This document shows positions 1 through 8,203 of a DNA stretch of 63,710 bases, piece by piece. The stretch comes from Seribacter sulfatis. GTDB taxonomy: Bacteria > Verrucomicrobiota > Verrucomicrobiia > Opitutales > Seribacteraceae. The position numbers and the translations under genes are program-made. Each line of letters starts with the position of its first letter. Within the stretch, counting starts at the first letter, position 1. Under the pieces are notes generated by a model, which saw nothing but the letters and a program-made list of their open reading frames with translations, did no database searches and was not told the origin of the DNA. Location of the stretch: positions 1-63,710 of the forward strand of contig NZ_CAXLMO010000016.1 of assembly GCF_964187635.1 (NCBI RefSeq), read 5' to 3'.

Positions 1-674
1 TCTTCAATCCACCTGCGGAGCATAAATAAGTCAGTTGAAGACAATGGATCATTTCCTTCGGGGGGCATAAACATCTCATCGTCTTGCGGTAAAGTGCATA
101 ATACCCAAAGATCACTCTCTAAAGGCTGGCCGGGAACAATAACATAATCGGAAGCAAAGGCATGCTCGAAACTATCTAACCTTAATTCGCCTTTCACTTT
201 TCCTTCGTAGTGACAAGCAACACAATTTTGTTCCAAAATAGATTGAATGTTGTCAACAAAAGTCACTGTCTTTGGTAATCTTTTAAGGGGTACAAGAACC
301 TCTTCATCGGGCCAATTTGCACCGGCCAATATCCATTTTTTTAAAATTTCCTTCTCTTGATCGCGGAGTGGATAGTCTTTGTCCTCATGCTTGAATGGAG
401 GCATTACCAATTCATCATCAGAAGGCAGGGTTGTCGTCCAGTAGAGAGAGCTATCATCAGGTTTTCCCGGAACGATAACATCGTCACCTGCAAAAGCGGC
501 TTCTTTGGTATCCAATCTTACTTTCCCTTTTACATTTCCCTCACGGTGACAGCTCACACAATTATGCTCTAAAATAGGTTTTACATCTCGAACAAATTCA
601 ATTTCCGCGTGAGACAGAGGCATTATAAATCCCAATGATAAAAGTAATAGGGTGCTAAAGTATAACTGATGCAT
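1..674 (-). CDS. Exported di-haem PSCyt1-type cytochrome protein (3' part lost at window edge)
   Basis: The reading frame opens at an ATG at 674 and stays open to base 1, so the C-terminus lies outside the window. The first ~24 residues form a signal peptide ending near SHA. Two similar ~100-residue modules follow, each with one haem-binding motif (CVSCH, then CVACH) and the shared pattern KGxxRLD ... VIVPGxP ... MPP ... W(I/L). This is the planctomycete-type cytochrome c domain PSCyt1. Such proteins sit in the periplasm, normally as the front of larger proteins with DUF1549/DUF1553, LRR or other domains. What follows here cannot be seen. The gene is divergent from apbE with a 96-bp gap. Inference: part of an exported redox chain. 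Confidence 0.85.
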   Translation of the reverse strand, partial: MHQLYFSTLLLLSLGFIMPLSHAEIEFVRDVKPILEHNCVSCHREGNVKGKVRLDTKEAAFAGDDVIVPGKPDDSSLYWTTTLPSDDELVMPPFKHEDKDYPLRDQEKEILKKWILAGANWPDEEVLVPLKRLPKTVTFVDNIQSILEQNCVACHYEGKVKGELRLDSFEHAFASDYVIVPGQPLESDLWVLCTLPQDDEMFMPPEGNDPLSSTDLFMLRRWIE

Positions 675-770
675 AGTGTGGTATGGTAATAGATAATGTA
701 TTAACAATCTTCCTTTATCCCAAAATTCTTTGGGCAAGAAAAGCTTTTTAAGATATTAATTTGTAATCAA

Positions 771-1760
771 ATGAAAATATTTTCCTTACTGCTATTCATT
801 TTTCTTTTCCTGAAGTCCTCTTTGTGTGCCAATGAAAAAGCAAATTCTGAGTATAGAAAATATAGTCAAACCTGCATGGGGACAAAATTTAATTTATTAA
901 TCGACGAACAAAATATTCTACTTTCTAACACTGCTGCCCAAAGCGCGTTTAAGGAAGCCCACCGTTTGGATAAAATATTAAGCGATTATAATAGCAACAG
1001 CGAGCTTTCGATCCTTTCTCAAAATTCAGGTTCTCCTGATTCTTTCTCCGTTTCTGATGATTTATTTTATGTATTAGCATGTAGCCAAGAGCTCGCAGTT
1101 GAAACTGAGGGTGCATTTGATATCACAATTGGACCATTATCGAGATTATGGAGAATTGCCCGATTTAAAAAAGTTCTTCCCACGAATGAAAAACGATCGA
1201 ATGCACAAGAGAGAATGGGGTATCAAAATCTCAAGTTAGACTATGGTCGTAAAGAAGCACTTTTATTAAAGAGTGGAATGGTTCTAGACCTTGGCGGAAT
1301 TGCAAAAGGCTATGCAGCCGATCGAATGTTTACTATTTTAATGGAACAGAATGTAACCCGATTTTTGATAGATGCGGGTGGTGATATTTTATTAGGAAAC
1401 CCCCCTCGAGGAAAAGCGGGATGGAAAATATCAATTGGCGGTAAAAAACACCCCGATTTACCAAATCTTGTACTTGCGAATGTTGCAATTGCAACCTCTG
1501 GCGATTTAGAACAATCAATAACCTTTTCAGGAAATACATACTCTCACTTGATCAATCCTAAAACTGGAATCGGCCTTACAACCATGGCACAGGTCACTGT
1601 AATTGCTCCCAACGCCACCCAAGCGGACTCTCTTGCATCCGCATCTCTAGTTCTTGGATCAAAAGAGGGAATTCCATTCTTAGAAAAAAAGCCAGGCGTT
1701 CGGGCGTTTTTTCTTGAGCAAAAGGACAATGAAACCGTCCTTCAGAAGACTAAAGAGTAA
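771..1760 (+). CDS. apbE: FAD:protein FMN transferase (ApbE)
   Basis: ApbE transfers FMN from FAD onto a Thr of exported redox proteins (RnfG/NqrC-like or FMN-bind domains) outside the cytoplasm. The 329-residue protein has a signal peptide (cleavage near SSLCA). It shows the family landmarks in order: MGTKFNL near residue 36, FDITIGPLS near 120, LDLGGIAKGYAADR near 170, IDAGGDILLG near 200, SGDLEQ then HLINPKTG near 260, and the Mg-binding ADSLASA near 287. Length is normal. No flavin-accepting partner is encoded in the window; the divergent neighbour is a di-haem cytochrome, which may or may not be related. The start is chosen because it gives a complete signal peptide; there is no obvious ribosome binding site. 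Confidence 0.92.
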   Translation: MKIFSLLLFIFLFLKSSLCANEKANSEYRKYSQTCMGTKFNLLIDEQNILLSNTAAQSAFKEAHRLDKILSDYNSNSELSILSQNSGSPDSFSVSDDLFYVLACSQELAVETEGAFDITIGPLSRLWRIARFKKVLPTNEKRSNAQERMGYQNLKLDYGRKEALLLKSGMVLDLGGIAKGYAADRMFTILMEQNVTRFLIDAGGDILLGNPPRGKAGWKISIGGKKHPDLPNLVLANVAIATSGDLEQSITFSGNTYSHLINPKTGIGLTTMAQVTVIAPNATQADSLASASLVLGSKEGIPFLEKKPGVRAFFLEQKDNETVLQKTKE

Positions 1761-1824
1761 AATTAAATCATTAAAATATTAGACCTCACTAGCTGCAATA
1801 ATTTACTCCATTAGATGATTGAAC

Positions 1825-1853
1825 TTGTCAGATAAAGTTTAATCCTACATTAT
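1825..1853 (+). promoter_or_regulatory. Candidate sigma-70 promoter for rpmB
   Basis: TTGTCA and CATTAT are separated by 17 bases, 26 bases before the rpmB start codon. Spacing is ideal and both boxes are partial matches. The element sits in the 118-bp gap after apbE. Inferred from sequence only. Confidence 0.35.
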
Positions 1854-1878
1854 AGAAATCTTTAATCTATTTATACCC

Positions 1879-2109
1879 ATGGCTAGAGTATGTGCAATAA
1901 CAGGTAAGCGTCCAAAAGTAGGCGGACGAATCATTCATAAAGGTGTCAGCAAAAAAGCTGGAGGAATCGGTTTGCAGTTGGTCAAAAACAACAAGCGAAC
2001 TTTCCGACCTAATGTTCAGCGGATTCGCGTTAAGTTGGCGAGTGGCCAGGTTAAACGGATGTGGGTATCGGTTAAAGCGATCAAAGCGGGTAAAATAGAA
2101 AAAGGTTAA
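1879..2109 (+). CDS. rpmB: 50S ribosomal protein L28
   Basis: The 76-residue basic protein opens MARVCAITGKRP and carries the L28 pattern KRTFRPNVQ plus a C-terminal VSVKAIKAGKIEKG. Length is normal. The first half lacks the CxxC zinc pairs found in some L28 proteins (only one Cys, at residue 5). It stands alone between apbE and psd rather than beside rpmG. The start codon has a T/A-rich leader with no Shine-Dalgarno sequence. Confidence 0.95.
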   Translation: MARVCAITGKRPKVGGRIIHKGVSKKAGGIGLQLVKNNKRTFRPNVQRIRVKLASGQVKRMWVSVKAIKAGKIEKG

Positions 2110-2115
2110 TTTTCT

Positions 2116-2134
2116 GTGGTCAATGAGAGGCCAC
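2116..2134 (+). terminator. Weak hairpin in the rpmB-psd gap
   Basis: GTGGTC and GGCCAC can pair (one G-U) around a 7-base loop directly after the rpmB stop. Only a short run of T follows. It could be a weak terminator or attenuator, or chance. Confidence 0.28.
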
Positions 2135-2147
2135 TTTCCCACGATCA

Positions 2148-3044
2148 ATGATCGAGGATATCAAATTTTTAAACCGCGATTCAGGTTGCGTTGAATCAGA
2201 GAAAGTGTACGGAGAAAATTGGTTGTCTTTGATTTATGGGACTCCCTTCGGCAAAATTCCTCTGTGGGTTGCCATAAAACGTGCTTGGTTTTCAAAATGG
2301 TATGGGCACAGGATGGACAATCCAACTAGTAAAAATAAGATTACCCCCTTTATCAAGAAATTTGGATTGAATGAAGATGAATTTCTTAAAAAGCCGAGTG
2401 AATATAAAACATTTAATGAATTTTTCAGCCGGCAACTGACCAATAACGCTAGACCGATTGATCCAAACGAAGGTTCAGTTATATTTCCAGCTGATGGCAG
2501 ACATTCAGGAATCCAAAACTTGTCTAAAATTGAAAGCATTTTTGTCAAAGGTCAACAATTTGACTTACCGGCACTCTTTGAATCAGATGAATTAGCAAGA
2601 CCATACCGGGAAGGTTCAATGGTCATTAGTCGCTTGTGTCCAGTTGACTACCATCGTTTTCATTTTCCTGTTGCAGGAATTTCTTCCATTCCACAATTAA
2701 TTAACGGCTCACTCTATTCAGTAAACCCAATTGCACTTAGAAAAAACATTGGAATCTTTTGGCAAAATAAAAGGTATCTTTCCTTTATTGAAAGTTCAAA
2801 TGGGGGTAAAGTTGCATCCTTTCTGGTAGGGGCAACCTGCGTGGGTTCAGTAAAGATTACATCCACATTACCAGCGAATATTACTAAAGGAGAGGAATAC
2901 GGATACTTTCTTTTTGGGGGCTCATCTGTTTTAACTCTCTTTGAAAAGGACGCCGTTTCGCTTGCAGACGATTTAATAGAATCGACCACAAGCGGAATAG
3001 AACTTTACGCAAAAATGGGACAATCCCTGGGGATTATAAATTAA
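2148..3044 (+). CDS. psd: Phosphatidylserine decarboxylase proenzyme
   Basis: Psd makes phosphatidylethanolamine from phosphatidylserine at the inner membrane and cleaves itself to create a pyruvoyl cofactor. The 298-residue protein has the N-terminal FNEFFSRQL block, PADGR (catalytic Asp region), DYHRFHFPV (His of the self-processing triad), and near the C-terminus FGGSSVLTLF, equivalent to the LGST processing site in which the Ser becomes the pyruvoyl group. Length fits the larger Psd type. It follows rpmB by 38 bp and may be co-transcribed. No pssA is seen nearby. PE is the expected major phospholipid of a Gram-negative cell with this enzyme. Confidence 0.93.
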   Translation: MIEDIKFLNRDSGCVESEKVYGENWLSLIYGTPFGKIPLWVAIKRAWFSKWYGHRMDNPTSKNKITPFIKKFGLNEDEFLKKPSEYKTFNEFFSRQLTNNARPIDPNEGSVIFPADGRHSGIQNLSKIESIFVKGQQFDLPALFESDELARPYREGSMVISRLCPVDYHRFHFPVAGISSIPQLINGSLYSVNPIALRKNIGIFWQNKRYLSFIESSNGGKVASFLVGATCVGSVKITSTLPANITKGEEYGYFLFGGSSVLTLFEKDAVSLADDLIESTTSGIELYAKMGQSLGIIN

Positions 3045-3109
3045 ACTATCAAAATTTCTCTCTCCTTGCATAAATAAATTTTCAACTCTACATTTTAAGT
3101 CTTATTAAA

Positions 3110-4201
3110 ATGTCTGTACATCGATCTTCCAAATCTGGATTCACTGTTCTTGAGTTACTCGTCGCGGTTTCAGTGACTGCACTTCTTGCAGGAATGTTAC
3201 TCAATATAACATCTCAAGTGGTCAGAACTCAAACACAGGCATCCGGAGATCTAGAAACAAATCAAGTTGCGCAGTTTATCTTAGATCGGATTCAGGAAGA
3301 CCTACATTGTGCCGTCTACCGAAACGACGGAAATGTTTGGATGGCAGCAACAGTCCTGGAAGATTCAACTACTAGCGGTTCATGGAAGGAAGCAAAAGTA
3401 CCAAAACCAACGAATGAATCTCTTAGAATAACTCCCAATGACTGGTCAGATGGTCCCAATGATCCAATCTCCGATGCGAACAATCAAATTTCTCTGATCA
3501 ATTCTCGATTCGGAATGGCGGGTACTTTTTTTCGCTTTTTTACCATAGCTCCTGAGCTTGACCCCGATTCAACTAACACAGGAGGTGCACGAGCAATTTC
3601 TTACCAAATTGTACGGCATGGCTTAACAGCATCTTCGACTTCCCGTCCTCGATATCAGATATTTAGATCTGATGTATCTGCAGTACAAACATTTAACGCA
3701 GGCTATAATCTGCACCCTAATTCTGGTTCCTACATTCAAACTTCCAATGGGGTTCGTACACCAGGAAATATCAAAAACCCTATTATGGATGGAGCTGATG
3801 GAGCCTCTACCGACTTTTCACTTGCTTCCAATATTATAGATTTTGGAATTAGAGCCTACCTAATTGAGAAAAATAGTTTTGGTACTGGAAATTTAAAACA
3901 AATTTTTCCAGATGTTAATGCATCAAGTGGAGGCGGTACTCCCCCGTATGAATATTTAGCTACAAGCAATCCCAACTACAGAGATTCAGGAAAACCAAAT
4001 CGCCTTTATTCTTTCCCTGAAGTTATTGATGTTATGCTCCGGGTAATGACAATTGAAGGGGCATCCGCCATTTCAGCTTATGAAGAAGGATTAATCCCAA
4101 CCCCTAAAGGCATGTCCCCTCAAGAATATTGGTGGGAACTCGCAGAAAAAAATTCTGAAGTTTATATACGCAGGATCAGAATATTTCCTACTGGCATATA
4201 A
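3110..4201 (+). CDS. Prepilin-type pseudopilin-like protein
   Basis: The N-terminus has a short basic leader, then GFTVLELLVAVSVTALLAGMLL, the classic type IV prepilin/pseudopilin signal: cleavage after Gly, with Glu at mature position 5 and one hydrophobic helix. The remaining ~320 residues are a large globular exported domain with no motif I can assign. Size and the LRVMTIEGASAISAYEEG stretch recall the minor pseudopilin GspJ/PulJ and the Verrucomicrobia-specific Verru_Chthon cassette protein C, but the match is weak and no sibling pilin genes or prepilin peptidase adjoin it. It converges on the AraC regulator with a 13-bp gap. Processing and export via a type II or IV system encoded elsewhere is inferred. 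Confidence 0.75.
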   Translation: MSVHRSSKSGFTVLELLVAVSVTALLAGMLLNITSQVVRTQTQASGDLETNQVAQFILDRIQEDLHCAVYRNDGNVWMAATVLEDSTTSGSWKEAKVPKPTNESLRITPNDWSDGPNDPISDANNQISLINSRFGMAGTFFRFFTIAPELDPDSTNTGGARAISYQIVRHGLTASSTSRPRYQIFRSDVSAVQTFNAGYNLHPNSGSYIQTSNGVRTPGNIKNPIMDGADGASTDFSLASNIIDFGIRAYLIEKNSFGTGNLKQIFPDVNASSGGGTPPYEYLATSNPNYRDSGKPNRLYSFPEVIDVMLRVMTIEGASAISAYEEGLIPTPKGMSPQEYWWELAEKNSEVYIRRIRIFPTGI

Positions 4202-4214
4202 AATATTTCAGTCC

Positions 4215-4988
4215 TTAAGCGAAACCTTTTTGTTTACGATATTTAAGCGGAGTCACCTTCATTTGACGGCGAAAATGTTGCGTAAAGGAACTTTGGTCGT
4301 AAAAACCATTTTCTTTCGCAATCACAACAAGCTTTTTGTTAGTCGTAAGCAAGTCATCGCAAGCAGCTTCGATACGAGTTCGGGTAATAAACTGCATCGG
4401 TGCTATTCCAAAAAGTTCAATAAAACCACGATGCAATTTACGATGGTTTAATTCAGATTCCTTAACTAGGTCTGCTATAGCAAGATCCTTCCTGAATTTT
4501 TGGCGAATTAGACCAACAGCACGGCCAATACCATCCTCACGTTCCCATTTAAGTTCTCCATCATCGTGGGGACGCACAGTTCCCATAATTCCGGTAACAT
4601 TTCCATCAGTATCAAACATTGGGTATTTATTCGTAAGACACCAACCTGGTAATCCTTGTTTGTTGAAAAACAACTCGAGAATATTTAACCTCGGTTTTTT
4701 GGTCTCGAAAACTAAGCGATCCTCCCTCCTGAAATGTTCAGCAAGACGAGGAGGAAATAGATCAAAATCCGTTTTGCCCTCTAAGTCCTTCTCCGATTCT
4801 AACCCAAAACGTAATAATAGACTCTCATTCACAAATATGAGTCTGTGGTTTAAATCTTTTATAAAAAAGGAGACTCCCGGTATGTTCTCGAAAATCAAAC
4901 TCAACTGCGCTGCACTAGAGTTTTGATTCTCAAACCAATTATGTAAAAATTTTGTATTACTAAGACTATTTTGCTGAAAATTTTTCAT
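4215..4988 (-). CDS. PAS-domain AraC-family transcriptional regulator
   Basis: The 257-residue protein has an N-terminal PAS fold (about residues 28-140; FIKDLNHRLIFVN, FDLFPP, and the closing TDGNVTGIMGTVRPH). It is followed by a C-terminal AraC double helix-turn-helix (about 155-253; DLVKESELNHRKLHRGF and IAKENGFYDQSSFTQHFRRQ). Proteins of this build are frequent in Opitutae-like genomes, often near sugar-use genes. The PAS ligand is unknown. The only adjoining intact gene is the pseudopilin; upstream lies 1 kb without intact genes, so the original target may have decayed. A perfect 13-base palindrome lies 12 bases upstream of the start and may be an autoregulatory site. Confidence 0.87.
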   Translation of the reverse strand: MKNFQQNSLSNTKFLHNWFENQNSSAAQLSLIFENIPGVSFFIKDLNHRLIFVNESLLLRFGLESEKDLEGKTDFDLFPPRLAEHFRREDRLVFETKKPRLNILELFFNKQGLPGWCLTNKYPMFDTDGNVTGIMGTVRPHDDGELKWEREDGIGRAVGLIRQKFRKDLAIADLVKESELNHRKLHRGFIELFGIAPMQFITRTRIEAACDDLLTTNKKLVVIAKENGFYDQSSFTQHFRRQMKVTPLKYRKQKGFA

Positions 4989-4999
4989 TTATGTTAAAA

Positions 5000-5012
5000 T
5001 TGACAATGTCAA
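5000..5012. promoter_or_regulatory. 13-base palindrome upstream of the AraC regulator
   Basis: TTGACAATGTCAA is a perfect odd palindrome directly before the PAS-AraC gene. It contains a consensus -35 box (TTGACA) on both strands. It may be an operator, a -35 element or chance in AT-rich DNA. Confidence 0.3.
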
Positions 5013-5404
5013 TAAAGCTAATTTTGTGTTTATCATTACAGAAACTTTTTCCCACCATAATATATTTTGCCTTTTTTACAATAGGTTTTTCTTTAAATTT
5101 AAAATAACCTGCTGAAGGGAGATAAAATATTTAGTAAAATCATAATAAATTATTCTTATTAAGTATTTACTAAAGTAATTTATCGATACCCATATATCAA
5201 AGGTTCATTTTAATTTTTTAGTTAGAATAAACCAAAAAAAGATTTTTAAGAATTCCTGATTAAACTAAATTAGGCTGATTATCTAAATTTAAATTGGTGA
5301 AATACTTCAATGGGTTTTGATACCTCTATTTTTATGTTTTAATTTTATTTTTGAACCTCACAAAGTTACGTTTTTTTATTCTTTTTTTGCTATACTCATG
5401 TAAT

Positions 5405-5536
5405 CTAAAAAAATTCAGCACTAACTAGAGGTTTAAAACTTCCTGCTTCCACTGCTGTTTCGACGGCGTCTTTTGGGGGAGCACCAATTAATTGGGTGCC
5501 CATGATTAGAAGAGAAGTTACAGATAGTATTATTTT
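5405..5536 (-). pseudogene. Remnant of a secreted fasciclin (FAS1) domain protein
   Basis: The minus-strand frame, bounded by stops at both ends, reads KIILSVTSLLIMGTQLIGA (the end of a signal peptide), then APPKDAVETAVEAGSFKPLVSA and a stop. The second part closely resembles the opening of bacterial FAS1 domains (DIVDTAVAAGSFKTLVAAV is the usual pattern). No upstream ATG is in frame; a TAA stands where the start would be expected, and the rest of the ~130-residue domain is absent. I read this as a dead, 3'-truncated gene. Intact homologues are small adhesion or surface proteins. Confidence 0.65.
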
Positions 5537-5698
5537 TTAAAGGTTTAAATTGTATGTCAAAATTTATGACAATACATGTGTATTCGTCCGTTGTTTGATT
5601 TTGGGTTCAAAAAATCAAACTTTTTTTACTTACATTAAGTCCGGATCTATATTGATAACCCTAATCGAAGAAAGATTTTCTAATTAGGGGGCAGATTA

Positions 5699-5975
5699 CT
5701 AATAAAACAGCTTATAACTCGGCCCTGAGATCCCATATTCGTTTCCATAGCCATAATAACCTCCTCCAATCTGGCTTGGTTTTTAGTCTTTAAGATGAAG
5801 TAGCTTCAGCTTGGGAGTTATTCATTTTTCCAACTTTGAATTGGAAAACGTAATCCGGTTCGGAACCCATGTGCAGATTCGTAATGTTTACAAAACCATT
5901 GATATCCGACATGGCAAAATACCCCTTGGTGAAGCTTTTTAATTGAACAACAGGGGAATGCCGTAAGTTCGAAGC
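5699..5975 (-). pseudogene. Frameshifted remnant of an unrecognised protein
   Basis: Two adjoining minus-strand frames look protein-like but lack starts. The upstream one (5790-5975) reads HSPVVQLKSFTKGYFAM, then SDINGFVNITNLHMGSEPDY and FQFKVGKMN, and ends in a stop. The downstream one (5699-5782), in another frame, gives a Gly/Tyr-rich tail, IGGGYYGYGNEYG then ISGPSYKLFY, and a stop. Together they look like the C-terminal part of one gene broken by a frameshift. I do not recognise the family. Confidence 0.45.
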
Positions 5976-6010
5976 CTAATTAAATAAATAAGATAATTAG
6001 TAGAAATAGC

Positions 6011-6649
6011 TTACTCTAAATTAAGCTTCTTTAACTTAGGTCTAATCACAAAATTACAATAACCCTCATTCGGATTCTTCCTGTAATAATCTTGGTGGTA
6101 CTCTTCTGCAGAATAAAAGACGGGTACAGCTACGATTTCGGTAACAACAGGGTCTTCTAATTTTTTACTAAGTTTCTCTTTCCATTGAATTGCCAATTCT
6201 TTCTGCTTATCAGAGAGGTACATTATAGTAGACCGGTATTGGGTACCAACATCTGCGCCCTGACGATTCAATGTTGTCGGATCATGGCAATCTCCAAAGA
6301 TATCAAGTACTGCAGTAAAGCTGATAACGGCGGGATCGAATGTTATCTTTATTACTTCAGCATGACCTGTATTTCCAGTACAGATTTGCTTATAGGTTGG
6401 ATTCAAAATCTCACCTCCAGCATATCCAGAAATTACATCCTTGATCCCATCTAGTTTTTCAAAAACTGCTTCCGTACACCAAAAACATCCTCCACCTAAA
6501 ACAATTGTTTCCATATTTACCTTTTTAATAATATCTAATTCAACCTCCTCTAAGTCAGTTTTAATCGAGGCTTCCTCTTGACGCAAACAACCAGCGTTAA
6601 TTAGTAGCGCGATCATACAAAAATAAGAATAATATTTCATTTTAATCAT
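6011..6649 (-). CDS. msrA: Peptide methionine sulfoxide reductase A, lipoprotein form
   Basis: MsrA reduces the S-epimer of methionine sulfoxide in oxidised proteins. The catalytic motif GCFWCTEAVF lies near residue 54. The family blocks GYAGG, TGHAEV and the conserved QGADVGTQYRS follow, with a likely resolving Cys in the C-terminal GYCNFVIRPK. Unlike cytosolic MsrA, residues 1-21 form a lipoprotein signal ending in the lipobox INAGC, so the enzyme is probably anchored in the cell envelope and needs an external electron donor. A start further in would give a cytosolic form, but the lipobox is convincing. The start overlaps the end of zwf by 8 bp, which points to translational coupling. Confidence 0.93.
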   Translation of the reverse strand: MIKMKYYSYFCMIALLINAGCLRQEEASIKTDLEEVELDIIKKVNMETIVLGGGCFWCTEAVFEKLDGIKDVISGYAGGEILNPTYKQICTGNTGHAEVIKITFDPAVISFTAVLDIFGDCHDPTTLNRQGADVGTQYRSTIMYLSDKQKELAIQWKEKLSKKLEDPVVTEIVAVPVFYSAEEYHQDYYRKNPNEGYCNFVIRPKLKKLNLE

Positions 6650-8189
6650 AACTTCTTCCCGTTATCCATTCGTGTCCACTTCCAAGTAAAAGTTTATCTG
6701 CCGCCAAAGGCCCCCAAGTTCCTGAGGCGTAGCTTTCCAAGCCTTGTCGGCCCTGACTATCCCAATAGTCGAGAACAGGGGAAAGCAGTCCCCAGGACAT
6801 TTCCGCTTCGTCGCCACGAATAAAAAGAGTTCCGTCACCATTCAAGGCGTCGAGAATAAGCCTTTCGTAAGCCTCTGGTGTATCTGAACCAAAAGTCGTT
6901 TCATAGCCAAATGCAAGTTTAATTGGCTGAAGTTTTGTTTCTAATCCTGGCGTTTTTGAATTTAGATATAATGTGACTCCTTCATTGGGTTGAATTCGAA
7001 TGACCAGTAAATTTGGCGAAACCTTTAGTCGGGAATCTTGACCAAATAATATGGCAGGAGGTCTAGTAAACTGAACAACAATTTCACTTGCTTTCATTGC
7101 CAGTCTCTTTCCTGAACGCAAATAAAACGGAACGCCCTTCCACCTCCAATTATCTAAATACAACCTCATTGCCGCATAGGTCTCTGTACCAGAATCTTGA
7201 GGGATGCCCTCTTCATCGAGATAGGCTTTCGTCGGTAAGCCTCCTACTAGACCGGCCGCATAAGAAGCACGAACTACATCCGGGCTTTCCCCTTCAATAG
7301 CCAATGGTTTTAGGGCTTTTAGGGCTTTTACTTTTTCGTCACGAATTGATTCAGGATCCAGGGATGAAGGCGGTTCCATGGCAGTTAATGCAAGCAATTG
7401 CATCACATGGTTTTGAATCATATCTCGTAGTGCACCACTTTTATCATAGTACCCACCACGATTTCCAACTCCTATGTCTTCCGAAACCGTAATTTGTACG
7501 CTCGATACATAATTACGATTCCAAACTGGTTCAAAAATTGAATTCGCAAATCGCTGAACAAGCAAGCTTTGCACGGTCTCTTTTCCAAGATAATGGTCGA
7601 TTCGAAATACTTGGGATTCATCAAATCGTTTATTAATAACCTGGTTCAATTCATGAGCCGATTGTAAATTCCTCCCAAAAGGTTTTTCAATAATTACCTT
7701 GGATGCTGTTTCTGTACCACGGTGCCTCTTCGCTAATCCGCTTTCTCCGAGGTTTTCCAAAATCGGCATAAAGACGCCCGGTGGAGTGGACACATAAAAA
7801 AGGCACTGTGCTTTGCAATCAATTTGTTTCTCAATCTTCGAAATCTTTTTCTCTAAAGTTAGAAAACTATTTAAATCATCATAAGCTCCTGCGTGAAAAA
7901 TAAGATTCTTTTCTAATGTATTCCAAGTAGATGCCTCAATTTTTCTCCTCGAGTGAGCGTCTAGGGCTTCCTTAATTTCATTTTTAAATGATTCATCACT
8001 TATCGCGGACCTACCATACCCAATTAAAAAGCATTTCTTTGGTAATAAATTATCTTTGGACAAGTTAAAAATAGCAGGGGCTAGCTTCCGTGCAGTCAAG
8101 TCTCCAGAAGCACCAAAGATTATAATAATCGTCGGGGGCGTTTTTCTATTTAATGAGGTTTTAGAGTCGGTTGTAGAAGTGTTTATCAT
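6642..8189 (-). CDS. zwf: Glucose-6-phosphate 1-dehydrogenase
   Basis: Zwf oxidises glucose 6-phosphate to 6-phosphogluconolactone and makes NADPH at the entry of the pentose phosphate pathway. The 515-residue protein shows the nucleotide-binding FGASGDLTARKLAPAI (residues ~25-40), the active-site block RIDHYLGKETVQ, and the conserved FYLRSGKRL and YERLILD blocks. Length is normal. It lacks pgl and gnd as neighbours; instead it is followed by msrA with an 8-bp overlap, suggesting a reducing-power/oxidative-repair theme. yraN lies 14 bp upstream on the same strand. Confidence 0.96.
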   Translation of the reverse strand: MINTSTTDSKTSLNRKTPPTIIIIFGASGDLTARKLAPAIFNLSKDNLLPKKCFLIGYGRSAISDESFKNEIKEALDAHSRRKIEASTWNTLEKNLIFHAGAYDDLNSFLTLEKKISKIEKQIDCKAQCLFYVSTPPGVFMPILENLGESGLAKRHRGTETASKVIIEKPFGRNLQSAHELNQVINKRFDESQVFRIDHYLGKETVQSLLVQRFANSIFEPVWNRNYVSSVQITVSEDIGVGNRGGYYDKSGALRDMIQNHVMQLLALTAMEPPSSLDPESIRDEKVKALKALKPLAIEGESPDVVRASYAAGLVGGLPTKAYLDEEGIPQDSGTETYAAMRLYLDNWRWKGVPFYLRSGKRLAMKASEIVVQFTRPPAILFGQDSRLKVSPNLLVIRIQPNEGVTLYLNSKTPGLETKLQPIKLAFGYETTFGSDTPEAYERLILDALNGDGTLFIRGDEAEMSWGLLSPVLDYWDSQGRQGLESYASGTWGPLAADKLLLGSGHEWITGRSYD

Positions 8190-8203
8190 TTTAAGATATA
8201 TCT

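Larger units (their letters stand above)
4989..6010. other. 1-kb gap with decayed genes
   Basis: This is the longest stretch without an intact gene. Bases ~5013-5400 are very AT-rich with stops in all frames, and I see nothing recognisable there. Bases 5405-5536 hold the start of a fasciclin-type gene. Bases 5699-5975 hold two out-of-frame pieces of an unknown protein (see separate entries). No inverted repeats, transposase or tRNA were found. Confidence 0.7.

Noticed and set aside
357..572. Plus-strand ORF of 71 codons
   Set aside because: It lies wholly inside the minus-strand di-haem cytochrome gene and has no protein-like features.
719..734. Hairpin CCCAAA-attc-TTTGGG before apbE
   Set aside because: Six base pairs in AT-rich DNA with no supporting context; too weak to list as a regulatory site.
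4336..4926. Plus-strand ORF of 196 codons opposite the AraC regulator
   Set aside because: It is antisense to a convincing PAS-AraC protein; its Ser/Arg/Pro-rich composition is typical of a shadow frame.
4989..6010. Insertion sequence or prophage border in the long gap
   Set aside because: No terminal inverted repeats, target-site duplication, transposase or integrase could be found.
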